A stretch of 64,000 nucleotides of DNA from Mortierella sp. BCC40632 (GCA_011634665.1 WAEK01000005.1:1647501-1711500); one strand, 5' to 3'; counted from the stretch's first letter, positions 35,595-48,236 are shown. The notes: generated by a model not told the origin, from the sequence alone. Program-made: numbers and translations.

Positions 35595-36833
35595 TTAGAT
35601 AGGCACTCCAAAGATTCCAAAAACGAGGGCAACTGTTCCAGCGACGCCTCCAACGAGAGCACCAACTACAGACCCAACTTGGCCAAAGAAACTTCCACCA
35701 AGGTAGCCCAGGGCAAGAGCTCCTCCAGCAACTGTGGTCGCAACAATGGCCGTGCTTGGGATCAAGGACCCGTGTGAGATTTCAGTCACAGCCTGCTTAG
35801 GCTCTTCTTTCATGTCATTAGGCGGCGTGGTTTTGGACATAGTCTGGCTTTGAGAAATGGTCTCACCTCCTTCAGCTGGCTGACCCGTACCCTCAGCAAC
35901 TGGGACGATATTGTTATTGGTATTGGTGTTCATGTCCACCGGCGCTGAAGCTTGCTCAGGCTGTAGCATTCCAGCTGCCGGAATGAGGGGCTGTTCAGAA
36001 CTTGAGCTGCCTTCGGGCACAGCTACTTCCACGGAGGCAGAGGAGGCTTGACTTTCCTTGTTGACTGCAGCCTCGTTATGCTCCTTTTGCAGTAGCGCGA
36101 AATTCGCAGAAAAGCTGCTAGGACCCGACTCTTCTCGGCGTTTGAGCTCTGAGCGTTGGGGCTTGGTTTCGTCGTTGCCTTGGATCTTGAAGCGGCGGGG
36201 TGCATTAATGTCATTGATAGTAAAGGGTCCTGCGTTGCCAACGAGCTTGATACCGTCCTGAGACCGTGTCTCCACTCTAACATAGTAGTCCGCAGGCTTC
36301 CGCACTTTGTCTGCCTTTGTCACTTGGTTTGTTGGAATGTTCCAAACGTATTGCGTGGTACCCTCATGAATCTAGAGAGAATAAGGTCATCGTGGTAACA
36401 TAGACAGGTTATTAACAAGATGAGAGATACTGTATTTAGAATCGCTCATTGCAAGTTCAGAAGTCAACATTGTCCCTCAGACTAAGCTTACTCCATCTGC
36501 AATCACTTCATGATAGTCAAATTTGACTTTGTTGCCACGAAGCTCAGGGTTGTTATAAAGATGGATTGTCCAAGGGGCAGCAGCCTCGGCACCACCGCAT
36601 TGCCCTGTCCCGTAGTTGACTCGCACAAAGAACCCCGGTTGGTATGTGGCACCAGAAGAAGGAGTGAGGATCTGGACACAGTTGACCTCATCTCGCTGCC
36701 ACTTTTGCCTTGGGTTAAAAGGAAGGGATCTTGTCTCGAGTTCTGGAGAAAGCGGGGCTGCAGGTGCAGCATGGACCCAGCAAGACCCGGCAAAGAAACA
36801 GAGCAAACCAAGAGCAGATGAGGGACTCCGCAT
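35595..36833 (-). CDS. Secreted/membrane protein with Kre9/Knh1-like domain
   Basis: Two exons on minus, 36833-36492 and 36371-35595, 372 residues. Signal peptide: MRSPSSALGLLCFFAGSCW, cleavage probably after VHA. The N-terminal module starts at CVQILTPSSGATYQPGFFVR and ends with a strand YYVRVETRSQDGIKLVGN followed by GPFTI, a fibronectin-like sandwich fold typical of the Kre9/Knh1 N-terminal family. A Ser/Glu/Asn-rich stalk follows. The C-terminal 55 residues are a Gly/Ala-rich hydrophobic segment (GGALALGYLGGSFFGQVGS, ALVGGVAGTVALVF) that could be one or two TM helices or a GPI-type signal. It is probably exposed at the wall or membrane. It is divergent from the COP9 gene. Confidence 0.75.
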
Positions 36834-37462
36834 TGTCGTGTAAAGTTGGAACTTGGTTTCTTAGATAGAGAAGAAAGATTGTCAAGTGTGAGTAGTGTAT
36901 CAGGAAAAAGCGAGTGAGTGTAGTATCGCGCTGCTATTTTTTTTCTGCCGTTGGGGATTGAGGATGATTTGAGCAAAGACGTTGGGCGGCTGACGCTTTA
37001 TATTGCTCAGTTGAGGCGCGGTCAGTTCTGTTTGATCCTTGATGGGCGTAACAACAAGAGCGGGCGCCCGGTGGTGTACGCTATTCAGGTCCCGCCACTA
37101 TGGCGATCGCGGCAATGGAGGAATCGAGATTCTCTGCCGTGCTTACCTGGGTTGAGAGAACGCGTCTCTGGGCGCTGAGATTTCCTAGGCACACAAGCAT
37201 ACAGAACAGGAGACCATTACAAAGATGTACAGCAATAGCTTTAGAACCAAAGCCACTTGCTGTGACTTGCCTTAGCTCAACCTGGAAGCGTCTGGTGCGA
37301 GGGGCGCAGAACTAAAGGGTCTCATTCAGCAGAGGAGGGCGACGTGTCCCTGTCCTCATTCCTTCATTTGCCATCAGTCTATCCATTATCCATCGCAAGC
37401 AGACGAGGGTACATTCTTCATTCCTACATCGACCATTTCCAACGCTGTGCAAGGCTCACGAA
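36834..37462. promoter_or_regulatory. Divergent promoter between Kre9-like and CSN1 genes
   Basis: 629 bp separating two divergent start codons. It is less repetitive than other intergenic DNA here. No motif could be assigned with confidence. Confidence 0.4.
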
Positions 37463-39705
37463 TTGACGCGTCCAAGCGATATCTGGAACCAAGAATCTTG
37501 TCACTCCACAAACGCGTCCAAAGAGTCGCTCTCTCCTCCCTACTTCAATATCCAGAGACCTGTGCTAGAGCCGAGTCTGGTACCAAACCCTCTTCCTATG
37601 GACCCTCGACTCTCGCCCGATCCCGCGACCCTCTCTCCTAGCTCTGAAATGATGGACATGACTCCAGACAACCACAACGGCGCCGGTCAACATGGACATG
37701 CAGATGGCGACATGTTCAACTCCATCGACCAGCAGACTGCGGCAGATGCCACCGTGGGTACGCCGTCGTCTCTTTCAAATGTGACTATGGCTGCGGACGG
37801 TGCCACTCCTAGTGAACAGGCTACTGGGAACAACACTACACCCAAACGAAAGCGATTTGTTAAAGTTGTGGAAGTCGACACGCCTAACAATCTGGATCTG
37901 GATGCCTACATTGCTACCTACAAAGGTTCGTCCTTTACCAGTCTTGTGTTCTACATGAAGACTTGCAATGACAAGGAGGTTCACCTATTCTTTCCATTCT
38001 AACGCGTCTTGACTATTTCTAATTCGATTTGGCATCCAGGACATACCAAGATCAACCGCCTAGAATTCATCGCTGACCGTTGCCCTTCACTTCAGATTGA
38101 AGCTCTGAAGCTCGCCATCACAGAGCTCAAGAATACGCAGACCTTGAATGTCACGAAACTTTCCAACTTAGTCAAGAAGTTGAACGAGGCTGTGAAAGGG
38201 GGTGCCTCTGGTAGTACCAATGTCAGTAGCGATCTTTTAAGCCTGGATAAAGTCTGGGTTGACAACCAACTCCTCTTGGCGAAGCAGCAAACGGAGACTC
38301 TTGAAGGTGAACTAAAGAATTACAAAAGGAACTCTATCAAGGAGAGTGTCAGGGTGAGTACTGGGTTGGTTCTTTGAGAGAGAAACTAGTCAAGTTATTT
38401 CGGATTTTTAACACTAATGCTCTCCCTTTCTCTCCCTCTCTATAGATGGGATACATTGAGCTTGGTAACCATTACTATGAAGTTGGAGACTTGTCCAACG
38501 CACATCGATCTTATTCTCGAACTCGAGACTTTTGCACTACGCCAAAACACATGATGGAGCTCAGCATGAATGTCATCAAGGTATATCTATACCTCATATC
38601 TTAAGCACAGGAGTCTTCACAGCATGGGACTACTTCCTTTCGCGCTTCTAACAACATGGTTAATCCTTTTTAAATAGGTCAGCATCGAGCTAGGAAACTT
38701 TCCACATGTGTTGACGTATGTTGGCAAGGCAGAGTCGTCGTCAGAGGTTCCTCAGGACAAAGAACTGACAAAGGCAAAGCTCAAGGCTGCATCAGGTCTT
38801 GCCAATCTGGACCTCAACAAATACAACCTCGCTGCTCGCGACTTCCTCTCGATTGGAGAAGAGCTTGTTGGCCACCAGTATGGAGAGGTGATATCTGCAA
38901 ATGACATTGCCGTTTATGGAGGACTCTGTGCATTGGCCAGCTTTAACAGAGCTGATCTCAAGCGTCTTGTCATTGACAATGTTGGATTCCGCCAGTACTT
39001 GGAGCTGGAACCTCACATCCGTGATCTCATTCAAGGGTTTTACAATTCAAATTATTCACTTTGCCTTGACATTATGGATAAGTGGCGGGTACGTGTACAT
39101 GGGAGTATCTTTTTGTTGACGACAGGAACTTGAGCACTCCGCCTTCTCCTGGAATTAAGTGTTCTACACCTACTAATCTTACTTCATATCCTATATAACC
39201 ACAACAGAATGATTATTTGCTCGACATTCATTTGCACCCGCACATTGAAGCGCTTTACACTAACATCCGCAAAAAGGCCCTGGTCCAGTTCACAAGCCCA
39301 TTCATGACGGTTGACTTGAATAAGATGGCAAAGAGCTTTTCGACAACAGTGCCCATACTGGAGCAGGAGCTCGTGTCACTCATTATTAGTGGACAGATCG
39401 AGGCCCGGATTGATTCTCAACAAAAGATCCTTTGGGCTAAGCAGACCAACAAACGATCTGCGATCTTTGACCGTACAGCGGCAATGGGTCAGGACTATGA
39501 GCGTGACGCCAAGGGCTTGATCCTGCGGATGCAGATGATTAGTCACGGTCTAGTGGTGAAGGCGCCGTCTTCAGAAAAGGGAAATCCAGAACATATCACG
39601 GAGTCGGCTGGTTACTTTGAACATCCACATCGAGGCGGCGGAAGACCTGTGTTATTTGCTGACCCCCGGAGCATCTTGAGTAACTTTGCCACCCGTCAAC
39701 GTTAG
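37463..39705 (+). CDS. csn1: COP9 signalosome subunit 1
   Basis: Five exons: 37463-37925, 38040-38353, 38446-38580, 38678-39088 and 39208-39705; 1821 nt, 606 residues. The N-terminal ~140 residues are disordered with a basic PKRKR. Then comes LDLDAYIATYKGHTKINRLE followed by FIADRCPSLQIEALKL, the CSN1/GPS1 signature that separates it from Rpn7. The RPN7 helical repeats contain MGYIELGNHYYEVGDLSNAH, and the PCI domain ends with LEQELVSLIISGQIEARID. CSN1 is a scaffold subunit of the complex that removes Nedd8 from cullins, thereby controlling SCF ligases; the F-box protein encoded 2.3 kb away would act in the same pathway, though linkage may be chance. The start could also be a later Met (e.g. 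at 37598). Confidence 0.87.
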
Positions 39706-39728
39706 AAATAGCTTTCGATTTCAAAGGC

Positions 39729-39734
39729 AATAAA
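39729..39734 (+). terminator. Poly(A) signal of the CSN1 gene
   Basis: AATAAA 24 nt beyond the stop codon, within a 125-bp gap to the next gene. Confidence 0.5.
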
Positions 39735-39829
39735 AAGAAAAGAGAAAGAAGAAAAGAAAGAAAGAAAAAAAAAGCCACGCTGGCTTTTTGAGCCTTAATG
39801 GAATGAGTCCCAAACCATGATCTACAGAC

Positions 39830-40369
39830 ATGGAGCTGCAAGCATTGCTAGGACAACAGTTTGAATCGGGCGCAATCAAAGCCGTCTTGGAAAAGGTCAC
39901 CAAGAAAGCTCTGCCTGATGTCGGTGTGCCATCGCCTGAAGTAAAAGTGTATCGGGATGCTGTCTATTACTCATACAGGCCGCTTGGACTCTCACTAAAC
40001 TTTGAGCCAGACCAGCCCTTGTCCACGACCAAAGACGTCGCGCCACCCAACCTTTCAGTGCTGACACTTGTGGCCATTCACGTATACAAAGGTCCCACGG
40101 ACAAGTTTTCGACGTTCCCCATGCCTGTTGCCATCTTTGATCCCAGGAAAGCAGCAAAGGTTGAGGTGAGGATGGAGATGAAAGCACATGAAATAGTTGC
40201 GATATTGGGGGAGCCAGAAGAGAAGCAAGGAGGTGGACGGAGCGGCAACTGCTGGATTGGATACCAGAGGGTCATGGGCGTCTCCGTGGACTTTGCAGGG
40301 GCCAGCTGGGAAGACCGGGAAATGACACTTGGAAGTCTGACTCTGTCTCGTCCTGACAGCTCTCAATAA
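39830..40369 (+). CDS. Uncharacterised 179-residue protein
   Basis: A single intron-free frame from an ATG 125 bp after CSN1. It is predicted soluble with no signal peptide, TM or cysteine clusters. It begins with a Gln/Ala helix (LQALLGQQFESGAIKAVLEK), then alternating strands (VKVYRDAVYYSYRPLGLSLN; VLTLVAIHVYKG; FPMPVAIFDP) and a C-terminal Gly-rich turn with CWIGYQRVMGVSVDF. The codon pattern and lack of repeats look like a genuine conserved gene, but I do not recognise the family. The TAA stop (40367-40369) is contained in an AATAAA that begins at 40365. Confidence 0.6.
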   Translation: MELQALLGQQFESGAIKAVLEKVTKKALPDVGVPSPEVKVYRDAVYYSYRPLGLSLNFEPDQPLSTTKDVAPPNLSVLTLVAIHVYKGPTDKFSTFPMPVAIFDPRKAAKVEVRMEMKAHEIVAILGEPEEKQGGGRSGNCWIGYQRVMGVSVDFAGASWEDREMTLGSLTLSRPDSSQ

Positions 40370-40512
40370 AAAAAAAAAGTGCGCGTTAGTGAGGAGTGGC
40401 TCTGTGCGCTACTCTCTTTCTCTTTCCCCTCTCTCTCCCATCTTCATTGCATCCCTTTGCCTGCAGCCCATAATTCCAACAGTTACTGCATCACTAAATT
40501 CATCAAAACGCA

Positions 40513-41541
40513 ATGGAGGCTCTTTCGACAAAGCCCAAGACATCATTCATGTCATCGTTCCTGCGTTCTCGACGGATTCGCGCCACTCTCTTTCTACTGA
40601 GCTTTCTTTTAGGCCTGTACTTAATGCTCCTCAGCACGTCTCAGAAGATGTCTCTGAGTCATGGTGGTGGTGTGGCGATGAATGGCGAGGGCGAGCCGAT
40701 GGACCCTATCCCTGATGCGTCATCATCGACAGACGAAGCAAGTAAGGCATTACCTTTTTTTCTTTTTATCTCTATGCTCGATCCTTGTTCCAGTCGAATG
40801 GTTCTATTGTAGAACTTAGCTGAACAGCGCATGCTCTTTGTTTGAAAGGAGGGGTGTCGGAGTGGAGCATGACTGAACGTAGTGAGACGTTAACCTAAAC
40901 GAAAACCAATGTTACTTTTCTTTCTTTCCTGTCTTTCACAGGGCTCCATCGACGACTCCAGGCGCTGATCGATACAAACCGCATCATGGTCTTTTCCAAG
41001 TCGTATTGCCCGTAATGTCATTTTCGTTTGTTTTTTCCTTCCTTTTGCTCGCTTAGTTTCGGCTGGATTCCCCTGTCAAAACTGAATCGAGGAGGCTTTC
41101 TCCCTTGCTCTCGATCTTTTTTGGTCGATAGGTATTCGGCAGCTGCCAAAAAACTGCTCAGGAGCTACACAAATGACTTAAGAGTTCTCGAAGTTGATCT
41201 TGAAGGTAAAATTGTCACACCCCTCCTTATTCCCCTACCCTTTGTATTAAATGTTTCTTTGGGAACCCAAGCTAGTGTCTCTAACTCCTCATTAACATAT
41301 CTTGCGCACCCCATACTCAATAAATATCAACAATCCACTGCAATGCAAAACGACGTTGTGTGTAGAGGACAGCGATAATATCAAAAAGGTCTTAACACGG
41401 ATCGCAAATGGACACAGCACCTTCCCTTCAATCTTCTTCAGCGGCGAGTCTATTGGCGGCAAGGACAAGCTCCAGGCTATGGATGATCGAGCGGAGCTGA
41501 AGCCCCGTCTAGAGTCCCTTGGTGTGAGCATGATTCAATAA
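40513..41541 (+). CDS. Membrane-anchored CPYS glutaredoxin (Grx6/7-like)
   Basis: Four exons: 40513-40741, 40942-41011, 41132-41205 and 41366-41541; 549 nt, 182 residues. A short basic cytosolic end is followed by a TM/signal anchor (IRATLFLLSFLLGLYLMLL, about 22-41) and a low-complexity lumenal linker. The glutaredoxin fold follows: RIMVFSKSY, then Cys99-Pro-Tyr-Ser102, then LRVLEVDLE, HSTFPSIFFSGESIGGKDKL and the C-terminal helix. The CPYS motif lacks the second Cys, as in monothiol yeast Grx6 and Grx7, which sit in the ER/Golgi. It probably reduces glutathione mixed disulfides in the secretory pathway. The codon for Pro100 is split by intron 2, so the motif appears only after splicing. Confidence 0.87.
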
Positions 41542-44500
41542 GTCTCGGAGCAAATGTAGGACAAAGCGCCGGAATGATCTTCTAGAGTAACCTGCGCTCA
41601 AAAAAGAAAGAACGATGTTGCTTTTTTCATGCTCTGGAGTGAAATATTTGCAGCTACCTCGCATGACCAGAGGAATACAGGACAAAAGGCATTTTTTGTA
41701 CACAAACATGCAATGCTTTCTCTACTGGATAACAACCATAATGAACAGGTCTTCGATACCTTGAATGAAAGCCCCTGATTCCTCGACTTTTGCATATGAC
41801 TCCAATCTCAGAGTCCAGTCTGTATTATTTTTTTCCCCCAAGATTCAAAAGGAGTGCCCATAATCCTTTGTTTCATAGGTAAGGTGCATGCGGTGGAATT
41901 CAGTAAGAGGATATTGTTGTAGTTCGATGAGTAAATGCCGAAGACAAAGGACAATATGCTCATTTTTTTTTCATTCTTCCCAGACTGGCTCAATTCAACA
42001 TGGATCGAATCTCATGCAATAAACCGCTTGTATTCCCATACCAGTCGATTAGGTCATGAAAGGTGTGGCTAGAATGTATTACACGTAGTAAGAATAATGG
42101 CTAATCGTTTACACTACGGATATGAAGCAGGCCAGTTGGACTCGGAGTCTTAGGAGAGTCAATGTTTGTCTATGTGGCATGCTTAGGTCCATTTGCACTC
42201 ATGATTTAAGATCCTTGCCTCTATTCACGCCAACACTCACGCAAATACCGATACAAATCCATGCCCTTGCTGATGGCTTTGTCTGTGTCATCTTTCTCTT
42301 TACTACTCACTCCCCATCCTCTCTAGCACCATTTGGTTTGCCAACAGTTCACTTAGGATTCTTCTCTAATCATTGCAGATGAGAAGATTATCGCCCAGGC
42401 TATGCAGGGTGTGCCTCGAGTAGGTTGCAAACCATGACACCTCGTTCTTGTTGGGTCTTCATCTTCTTCTTTACCCTCTAGAAGTGCCACCGCCAACATA
42501 GAACCTCCTAGGAGTCCAGGCTCTATTGATGTGCCCTCAGCCTCCCTCAACCAAAGACACCTCGCCAGACCCCTGTGTGGACCGTCGTATTGCCCAGGTG
42601 CGAGTCCGAAGACTCTAGACAAGAAGCACCCAGCACAAAATCAAATGACCTTCGTCTCTCTCCATACGGTCCAACCTCCACGGCCATTTTCCACATCCGA
42701 ACGGGAGCCCGAGCTCGCTTGGGGAGCTCAAGGGAGGCGGGTGTGGACGACACCATCAACACCGGCCCTACGAATACGCTGGTCCGACCCAGGGCATCGT
42801 ATCATCCGTTCAGAGTGTACTCACAGGCATAGAAGTCGTCCCATGTGGATAGAGAGGAGGAAGCCAGGAGGAAAGAAAAATGAGGTGTTATCCACTGTGT
42901 GGAAACTGAAAAGAGATTCCCAGGACAGTCGACACCCCCTGGGGTCGGTGTCCATGTGGGAAACACTGGATGGTCATCTACATTCAGCCCTGACCACGCG
43001 CCTTGCCAGATAAGGGGAACAAAGAGAACAAGAAGGAGGAGTGGAGGAGAGTGACGCCGAGATTTCAAAGGAACAAGAATAATAGCCGGTGGTCAGCCGT
43101 CTGCAGCCGGGAACCACACGACCATGAACGGTGACGGAGTGTGTGAGCTAAGAGGGGAAAGGGTCCTGCTCTCTTAGTCCTGGTCTTGCATCGCCATTCC
43201 GAATGTCCATGTCCATATCCTTGTCCCATGTCCATGCTCATTCCTGGTCTTGATCCAATGTCCAATGTCCTGGTCCTGGCCCATGTTTTTTTTGTAGGGG
43301 TGAGGGGGAAAGAAGGATAAAAAGACGCGCCAAGACCGAGTGGCAAACAGTCAAGTGACACTCACAGATTTGGCTCGAATAGAAGAAAACCAACTTAGAA
43401 ATCGTTAACGTAGAAATACACAACGGTTCTGGTGCCCATGAAGCGGGCACTGCTAACTATCCAAAGTCGTCAGTGGCTTTTTAGGTATCACTGGCGCTCT
43501 GTCCTGTAGGTGTTCCGGCAGAAGCTCTGGCAAAGGCTCCAGTAACGTTGTCTGGCTGCTCCAGCAGCTCCAGCCAAAAAAAAAAAAAAAAAAAAAGGGG
43601 GGGGTACTTCCAGATTGAGATTGACAGCGGCAGGTTGGATTATTTAGAAAGGGTCTTTTCTTAGACGAGGAGCTGATACACCCCAGGTTGTGCATTTGTT
43701 TGTGTATGTGGCTGTGCATCTGGCTATGTATCGGGCTATGTATCTGGCTATGTATTGGGCTATGCCACTGTGATACACGATGCAGATCTCGAAATGTTTG
43801 TGAAGAGCATGGCAAAGAGGTTTGACCAGAAGACAGAGCAAGCAGCAGAGAGAGACAAAGGACAGTAGAAGCTCAAGGATGGTGAGAGAAAAGGGGAGAA
43901 AGTGACATGGATAGAGAGGGAGATGGGTAGAGAGGGAGATGGGTAGAGAGGGAGAGAGTAGTAGCCCCGGTTCACCAAACAAAGCGGGAGGCACACTCTC
44001 TCGCTCTGAGAGTATGTCTGCCAAAGGACGAGTCTGCAGCGCCTGAAGAAAGGGTGTAAGGGTGGTCTCACAGGCCCAGGGTATGACTCGACTCAGTCCT
44101 CAGTCCTCAGTCCTCTGCCTCTAGCTGGAGTGGGCCAAAGCCTCTGGCAGTCTGACCTTTAATCTTCTCCTCTTCTCTTCTCTCTTCTCTACCTTTCTCT
44201 TCAGCTCTCCCCGTTTCAACCTCCTCACTCCCTTCCCTTGCCACTACTATTCATCGCTCCACCGTCCGCTGCCAGTTCACGAGGCTCACCCTTTCTTGTC
44301 TCCACCTTGTTCCTCTTTCTTTTCTGTTCTCACTCTTGTTCGTTTTCACAGAGCTGGCAGAGGTCTCTGGTAGTCTTCTTTCTCGTTCTGTTCTCTTCGT
44401 TGTCCCTTTGGTATGCTCTAGCCAGGGAACTATTGTTCTACTGACTTTTTGATTTTCACTCTCCATGTGGTGTTGGCCGCACTCCTTGGAGTCAGGAGAC

Positions 44501-47500
44501 TCCTTGGAGAAGCAGCAGACACTGCTGGGTTCAACTTGTTTGCCATTTTGTTCAACCACACGGGGAGCGTCCTGAAGCCGAGACTCCCCAATGCGACGAT
44601 GTAAGTGCAACCAGTTTGAGCGACTTTGACTTTGGCCATCTCCCCTTTGCTCAACACAACACACTCCTGCCACACTCCTGCCACACTCCTGCCATTCTTT
44701 TTTTTCAGTCAGTCTCTCTCTCCCTCTCCCGACCATGCCTTTCTGGCTTTGCTCTTCAACTTGATGTTTTCTCGACACCAGACCCTTTTCAGCATACTTC
44801 TGTATCTGTGGCCATTTCTCTGATCAAGGATACTCTCTCTCACTTCTTCGCTTTTACGCACTTGGTTTTTTTTTCTCGACACTTCGGCTCTTGGTTATTG
44901 TGGTGACTATGGATGTGATATGTCTTCTTTCTTTCTCTCCCTCACCTCCACTCTTTGCCTACCATTCCCTGTGTTCTTTTCTCTGCCACTCCACTTTGCC
45001 TGACATATTCTCCTCTCCTCCCCACCACCACCTACTCTCACTCCTCAGGTCGCGACTGGGTAGGACCTGCTTGTTTTGTTTCTTTTCACCTGGGATTCGT
45101 TTGAGCTGGTGCCCGTAGGTCATGGTTCTATATTCGGTGACCCCGTAATATGGTCGCTGTGGAGGCAAGTCTGTCAGTAACCTCCCGTTTAGAAAGCGGC
45201 GCCCGGTCGCCGGCACAGTGAGTTTAAGTAGCTGGGCCAACGGGGACCTTCTGTTTAACGACAGGAGGGAGAGGCGTCCATTAAAAGCGGCACGGGTCGT
45301 ACCATAGGGTGTAAGAGGTGTCTTATGGGGTCCTGCACTCGCCAGTTCTTTTCGTGGTGTATTCCTTGCGAACAAGTAGTCACTGTTGAGAAGCTCGCAT
45401 GTTGGCATGTTGGCCACAACGGTGCTTAGTGGTGAACAGCTGAGGAAGCATCACTGTCTCCTTTGTTACACATTTTCTCTCTCCCCTTTGGGTTTGTTTT
45501 GTTTGGGATGGGATGTGTAGGTGTGTGAGTGTGAATGTGAGTGTGAGTGTGATACTGGGTAGAGATGGATGGAAGGTGCAACTGGGTGTCCTTTCTTCCA
45601 TTTGTTCGTTTTCTCTCTTTTTCTTTCTCATTCCTTTTCCTTTGACTGCAATAGGCTCTAGGCAGTGACCATGATCAGTAACAAGACTTGGAGCTCGGAA
45701 ATCTGGTAAGTCTGTCTGAGTGTCCTGCAAATCGAGTTGCATCGGATGCCAATCCAAGCACTGTAGTGCTACTTTGCGAGTACTTCACAATCCAATGCTC
45801 TGATCTTCCACCATGTACCCCTTCTCTCTCCACTCACTTTCATTTTATCCCCTCACTCTCACTCGACTTTCTTGTGTCGTGTCTTTCATACCTTCTTCGG
45901 CCTTCTCTAGCCTGAGTCAGTATTGTCACGAGTCCAGGAAGCCAGCGTCTTGAGGAGGTCTTTTCTTTCATGGGGGCGTTTTTTTTACCTCCCCTTTCCC
46001 TAATGATGCAAACTCGAATGGACAAAAAGACCTGAGTCCTGCCCCAGATGGAATTGTGTTCGCAAGAGCCATCAAATCCAACAAGACCTTATTGGTTGAG
46101 GAGCAGTAGGTGGAAAGGTAAGCCTTCACACCAATGTCTGAAGGGATAGGAGGGTGTAATTATTTTTTGGTATTTCTATTCTCTTCCCTTCTTTTGTTTA
46201 CTCTCTTATTTTTTTTTGGTCAGCTTGAAAGAATCGCAACTAGGATATCTTCTCATCTCATCTTTCAGCCATCGTCCCTCAAAGTCAATAAACAAGCCTA
46301 GTTGTTACCCCATGCCATGTTGTGAAAAGCAAATTGAATCCCACATAGACCATATCTTGGACGAGGACATTCTTCGGATGCTTAGACTACTACACCACTT
46401 CTCTAGCGTATTTCAGCGCATTGGCTAAAGACTTTCTCAGGCCGGCATAGTCTTCAGGATCAACTCCAGAGCCACACATTGGTTACAGATCATGGACTAC
46501 ACAATCACTCTGCGAGGCTGGATTCTTTATCGCTACCAAGAAGATTGATTGAGCACCAGGGAATAAAATCTAGGCCAGAGAGGATAGGAGACAAGCGTTT
46601 CGAAGACAGCGAAAAGAAGCTAGAAAGAACTCACGTCCAAGCTTTTGGATCGGGGTGCCCGCAAGCCTTGAGCAATTTCTTATTGACTGAGGACCAGGTA
46701 TTTTGATGTGTGGCAATTGGATCATGCTAAAAAAAATCACAAAGGAACTATCACAAAGGAACCCATGCACCTAATGAAGCTGTTAGTCGTTTATCAATGC
46801 TAAAATGGCGAGGCATTTGTACACCGTGATACCAACCTTCCCTCGTATGCGTGCTCCGATCGGCTCCTAGACATGATCTTTATTTAATCAAACCTGGACC
46901 CACGCCACATTTCTTGATGCTGAATTATGCAGCCAACATCCGTAGCAAGCAGATTACAAAACGCCTTCATATTTGAACACACCAATATCATTGTCTGTTT
47001 ATCACATTTCTTCGGGCTTCAACATGACCTTGGTCCACTGGTTCCCATTAGTAAATGCGATCAACTCTCTACCTTACCAACGGACATACATGTGAAGTCA
47101 GTTGAGTTAGTAGAAAATCAGCATGTGATGAAGAACAGAAATACTAAAAAGAGTGTCCCTCTTATCTCAAATAGAGAGTGCTGGCCACTCATTTCTTTCT
47201 TCATTACTATTCACGAGAACTGTCAAACATCGGATTATCGGTACAAAATCGAGACCCAGTGAACCAAAAAAGCATAATATTATCCCTCTTCCTTGGATCC
47301 AGAGGTGCAGCAGTGATGACCATGGCCCATGTTAGCTGTTCGTAGACCTGAGAGTGGTGAAGGGTGCCATTGAGGCCTTACTCTCCTCAAACAGTCAAAT
47401 AAACTCAAGCTGTACTTCACTTACTGTAGGACTGGTTAATGTACCTTGGAATGGGAACGAGTGGATGCTTCGATAATTGGTACTTTATCAGAGGATGTGT

Positions 47501-47522
47501 TGTGTGTGGACAAACAACTGAC
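41542..47522. other. Six kb without a supportable gene
   Basis: Several short overlapping frames exist on both strands, but none gives a recognisable protein. It contains tandem repeats (43180-43280, 43685-43765, 43905-43960, 44096-44120), a C-rich ORF cluster around 42480-42840 that might be a broken coding relic, and a GC-richer 400-bp patch at 45020-45420. The sequence is otherwise ordinary. Confidence 0.45.
43685..43765. repeat. 12-bp tandem repeat
   Basis: Five to six imperfect copies of a 12-bp unit (GGCTATGTATCT and variants). On the minus strand it reads as repeated HSPI/HSQM-type tetrapeptides, but no gene around it is supported. Confidence 0.75.
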
Positions 47523-48088
47523 AAAGTTGTAATAGGAGGTATTCCTAGATTGAATAGGATTAAGGAAGCAGTTTTAAACACAGCAGTGTGGGCTCTATCC
47601 ACTCTGACAGTTGTACTATGAGATCTACTCGTTGAGAGCAGTAAGAAATTCCTGTGCTCGGGCTACTTTGGTGACTCTTACCCACCTGACCAACCTTGGA
47701 GGCAAATTGTAGTCTACCCTCATTTTCCTTTTGTTGGTCTCTTTGTAATGGTCGCAGCTGCCATATTGTCAAAGAACCTCAAGAGGGTCAGGACCCTTTT
47801 ACACCAGAGGAATAGGCTGCTTTGTAACTCTCTTGATTGCCTCAACGGTGTGGAGCGATTTCAATAATGAAGCCTGGATGGTGTCGATTTGTTACAATAA
47901 GGCGCACCCGGAGAAGAGAAGATGGCAGCAAAGGAAGATGTGTGTGTGTGTGTGTGCTGCATGCACGCTCTTGAAATGATGAGCCTCGCACAATACTCCG
48001 CCTTGTGCACATTTGGCTTTTTATCCAATGTCCCCCAGTTCCAATATCCAATCACGAGGCATGTTGACTCGGTCTAATCCTCTGTTGT
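47523..48088. repeat. Inverted duplication, arm 1, outer part
   Basis: It is repeated in reverse at 63434-64000, with near identity to the window edge, so the duplication continues beyond the window. It contains the (TG)n run at 47940-47956. No gene is seen. Confidence 0.92.
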
Positions 48089-48124
48089 GGCTAGCAAAGT
48101 CGAATATCATGAAGACTTTAGCCT

Positions 48125-48236
48125 ATTATCCGAGGGGCCAGGACCATATATATATGTAACCTTCTTTACTCGAAAATCCAGAAAAAATACCCGCTAAATA
48201 AATTCAGCTCTCCACACTACAGAGTACTACATCTTC
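48125..48236 (+). repeat. DIRS inverted terminal repeat, left
   Basis: About 112 bp matching the reverse complement of 52176-52288 almost perfectly. Both start ATTATCC and share GGCCAGGACCATATATATAT and CCCGCTAAATAAATTCAGC. They differ mainly at GAGGGG versus ATTTGGGG after the first seven bases. The left end of the element carries 36 additional nt (48089-48124) outside the repeat. Confidence 0.9.

Noticed and set aside
43685..43765. Possible CRISPR-like array
   Set aside because: 12-bp direct repeats without unique spacers; a eukaryotic minisatellite.
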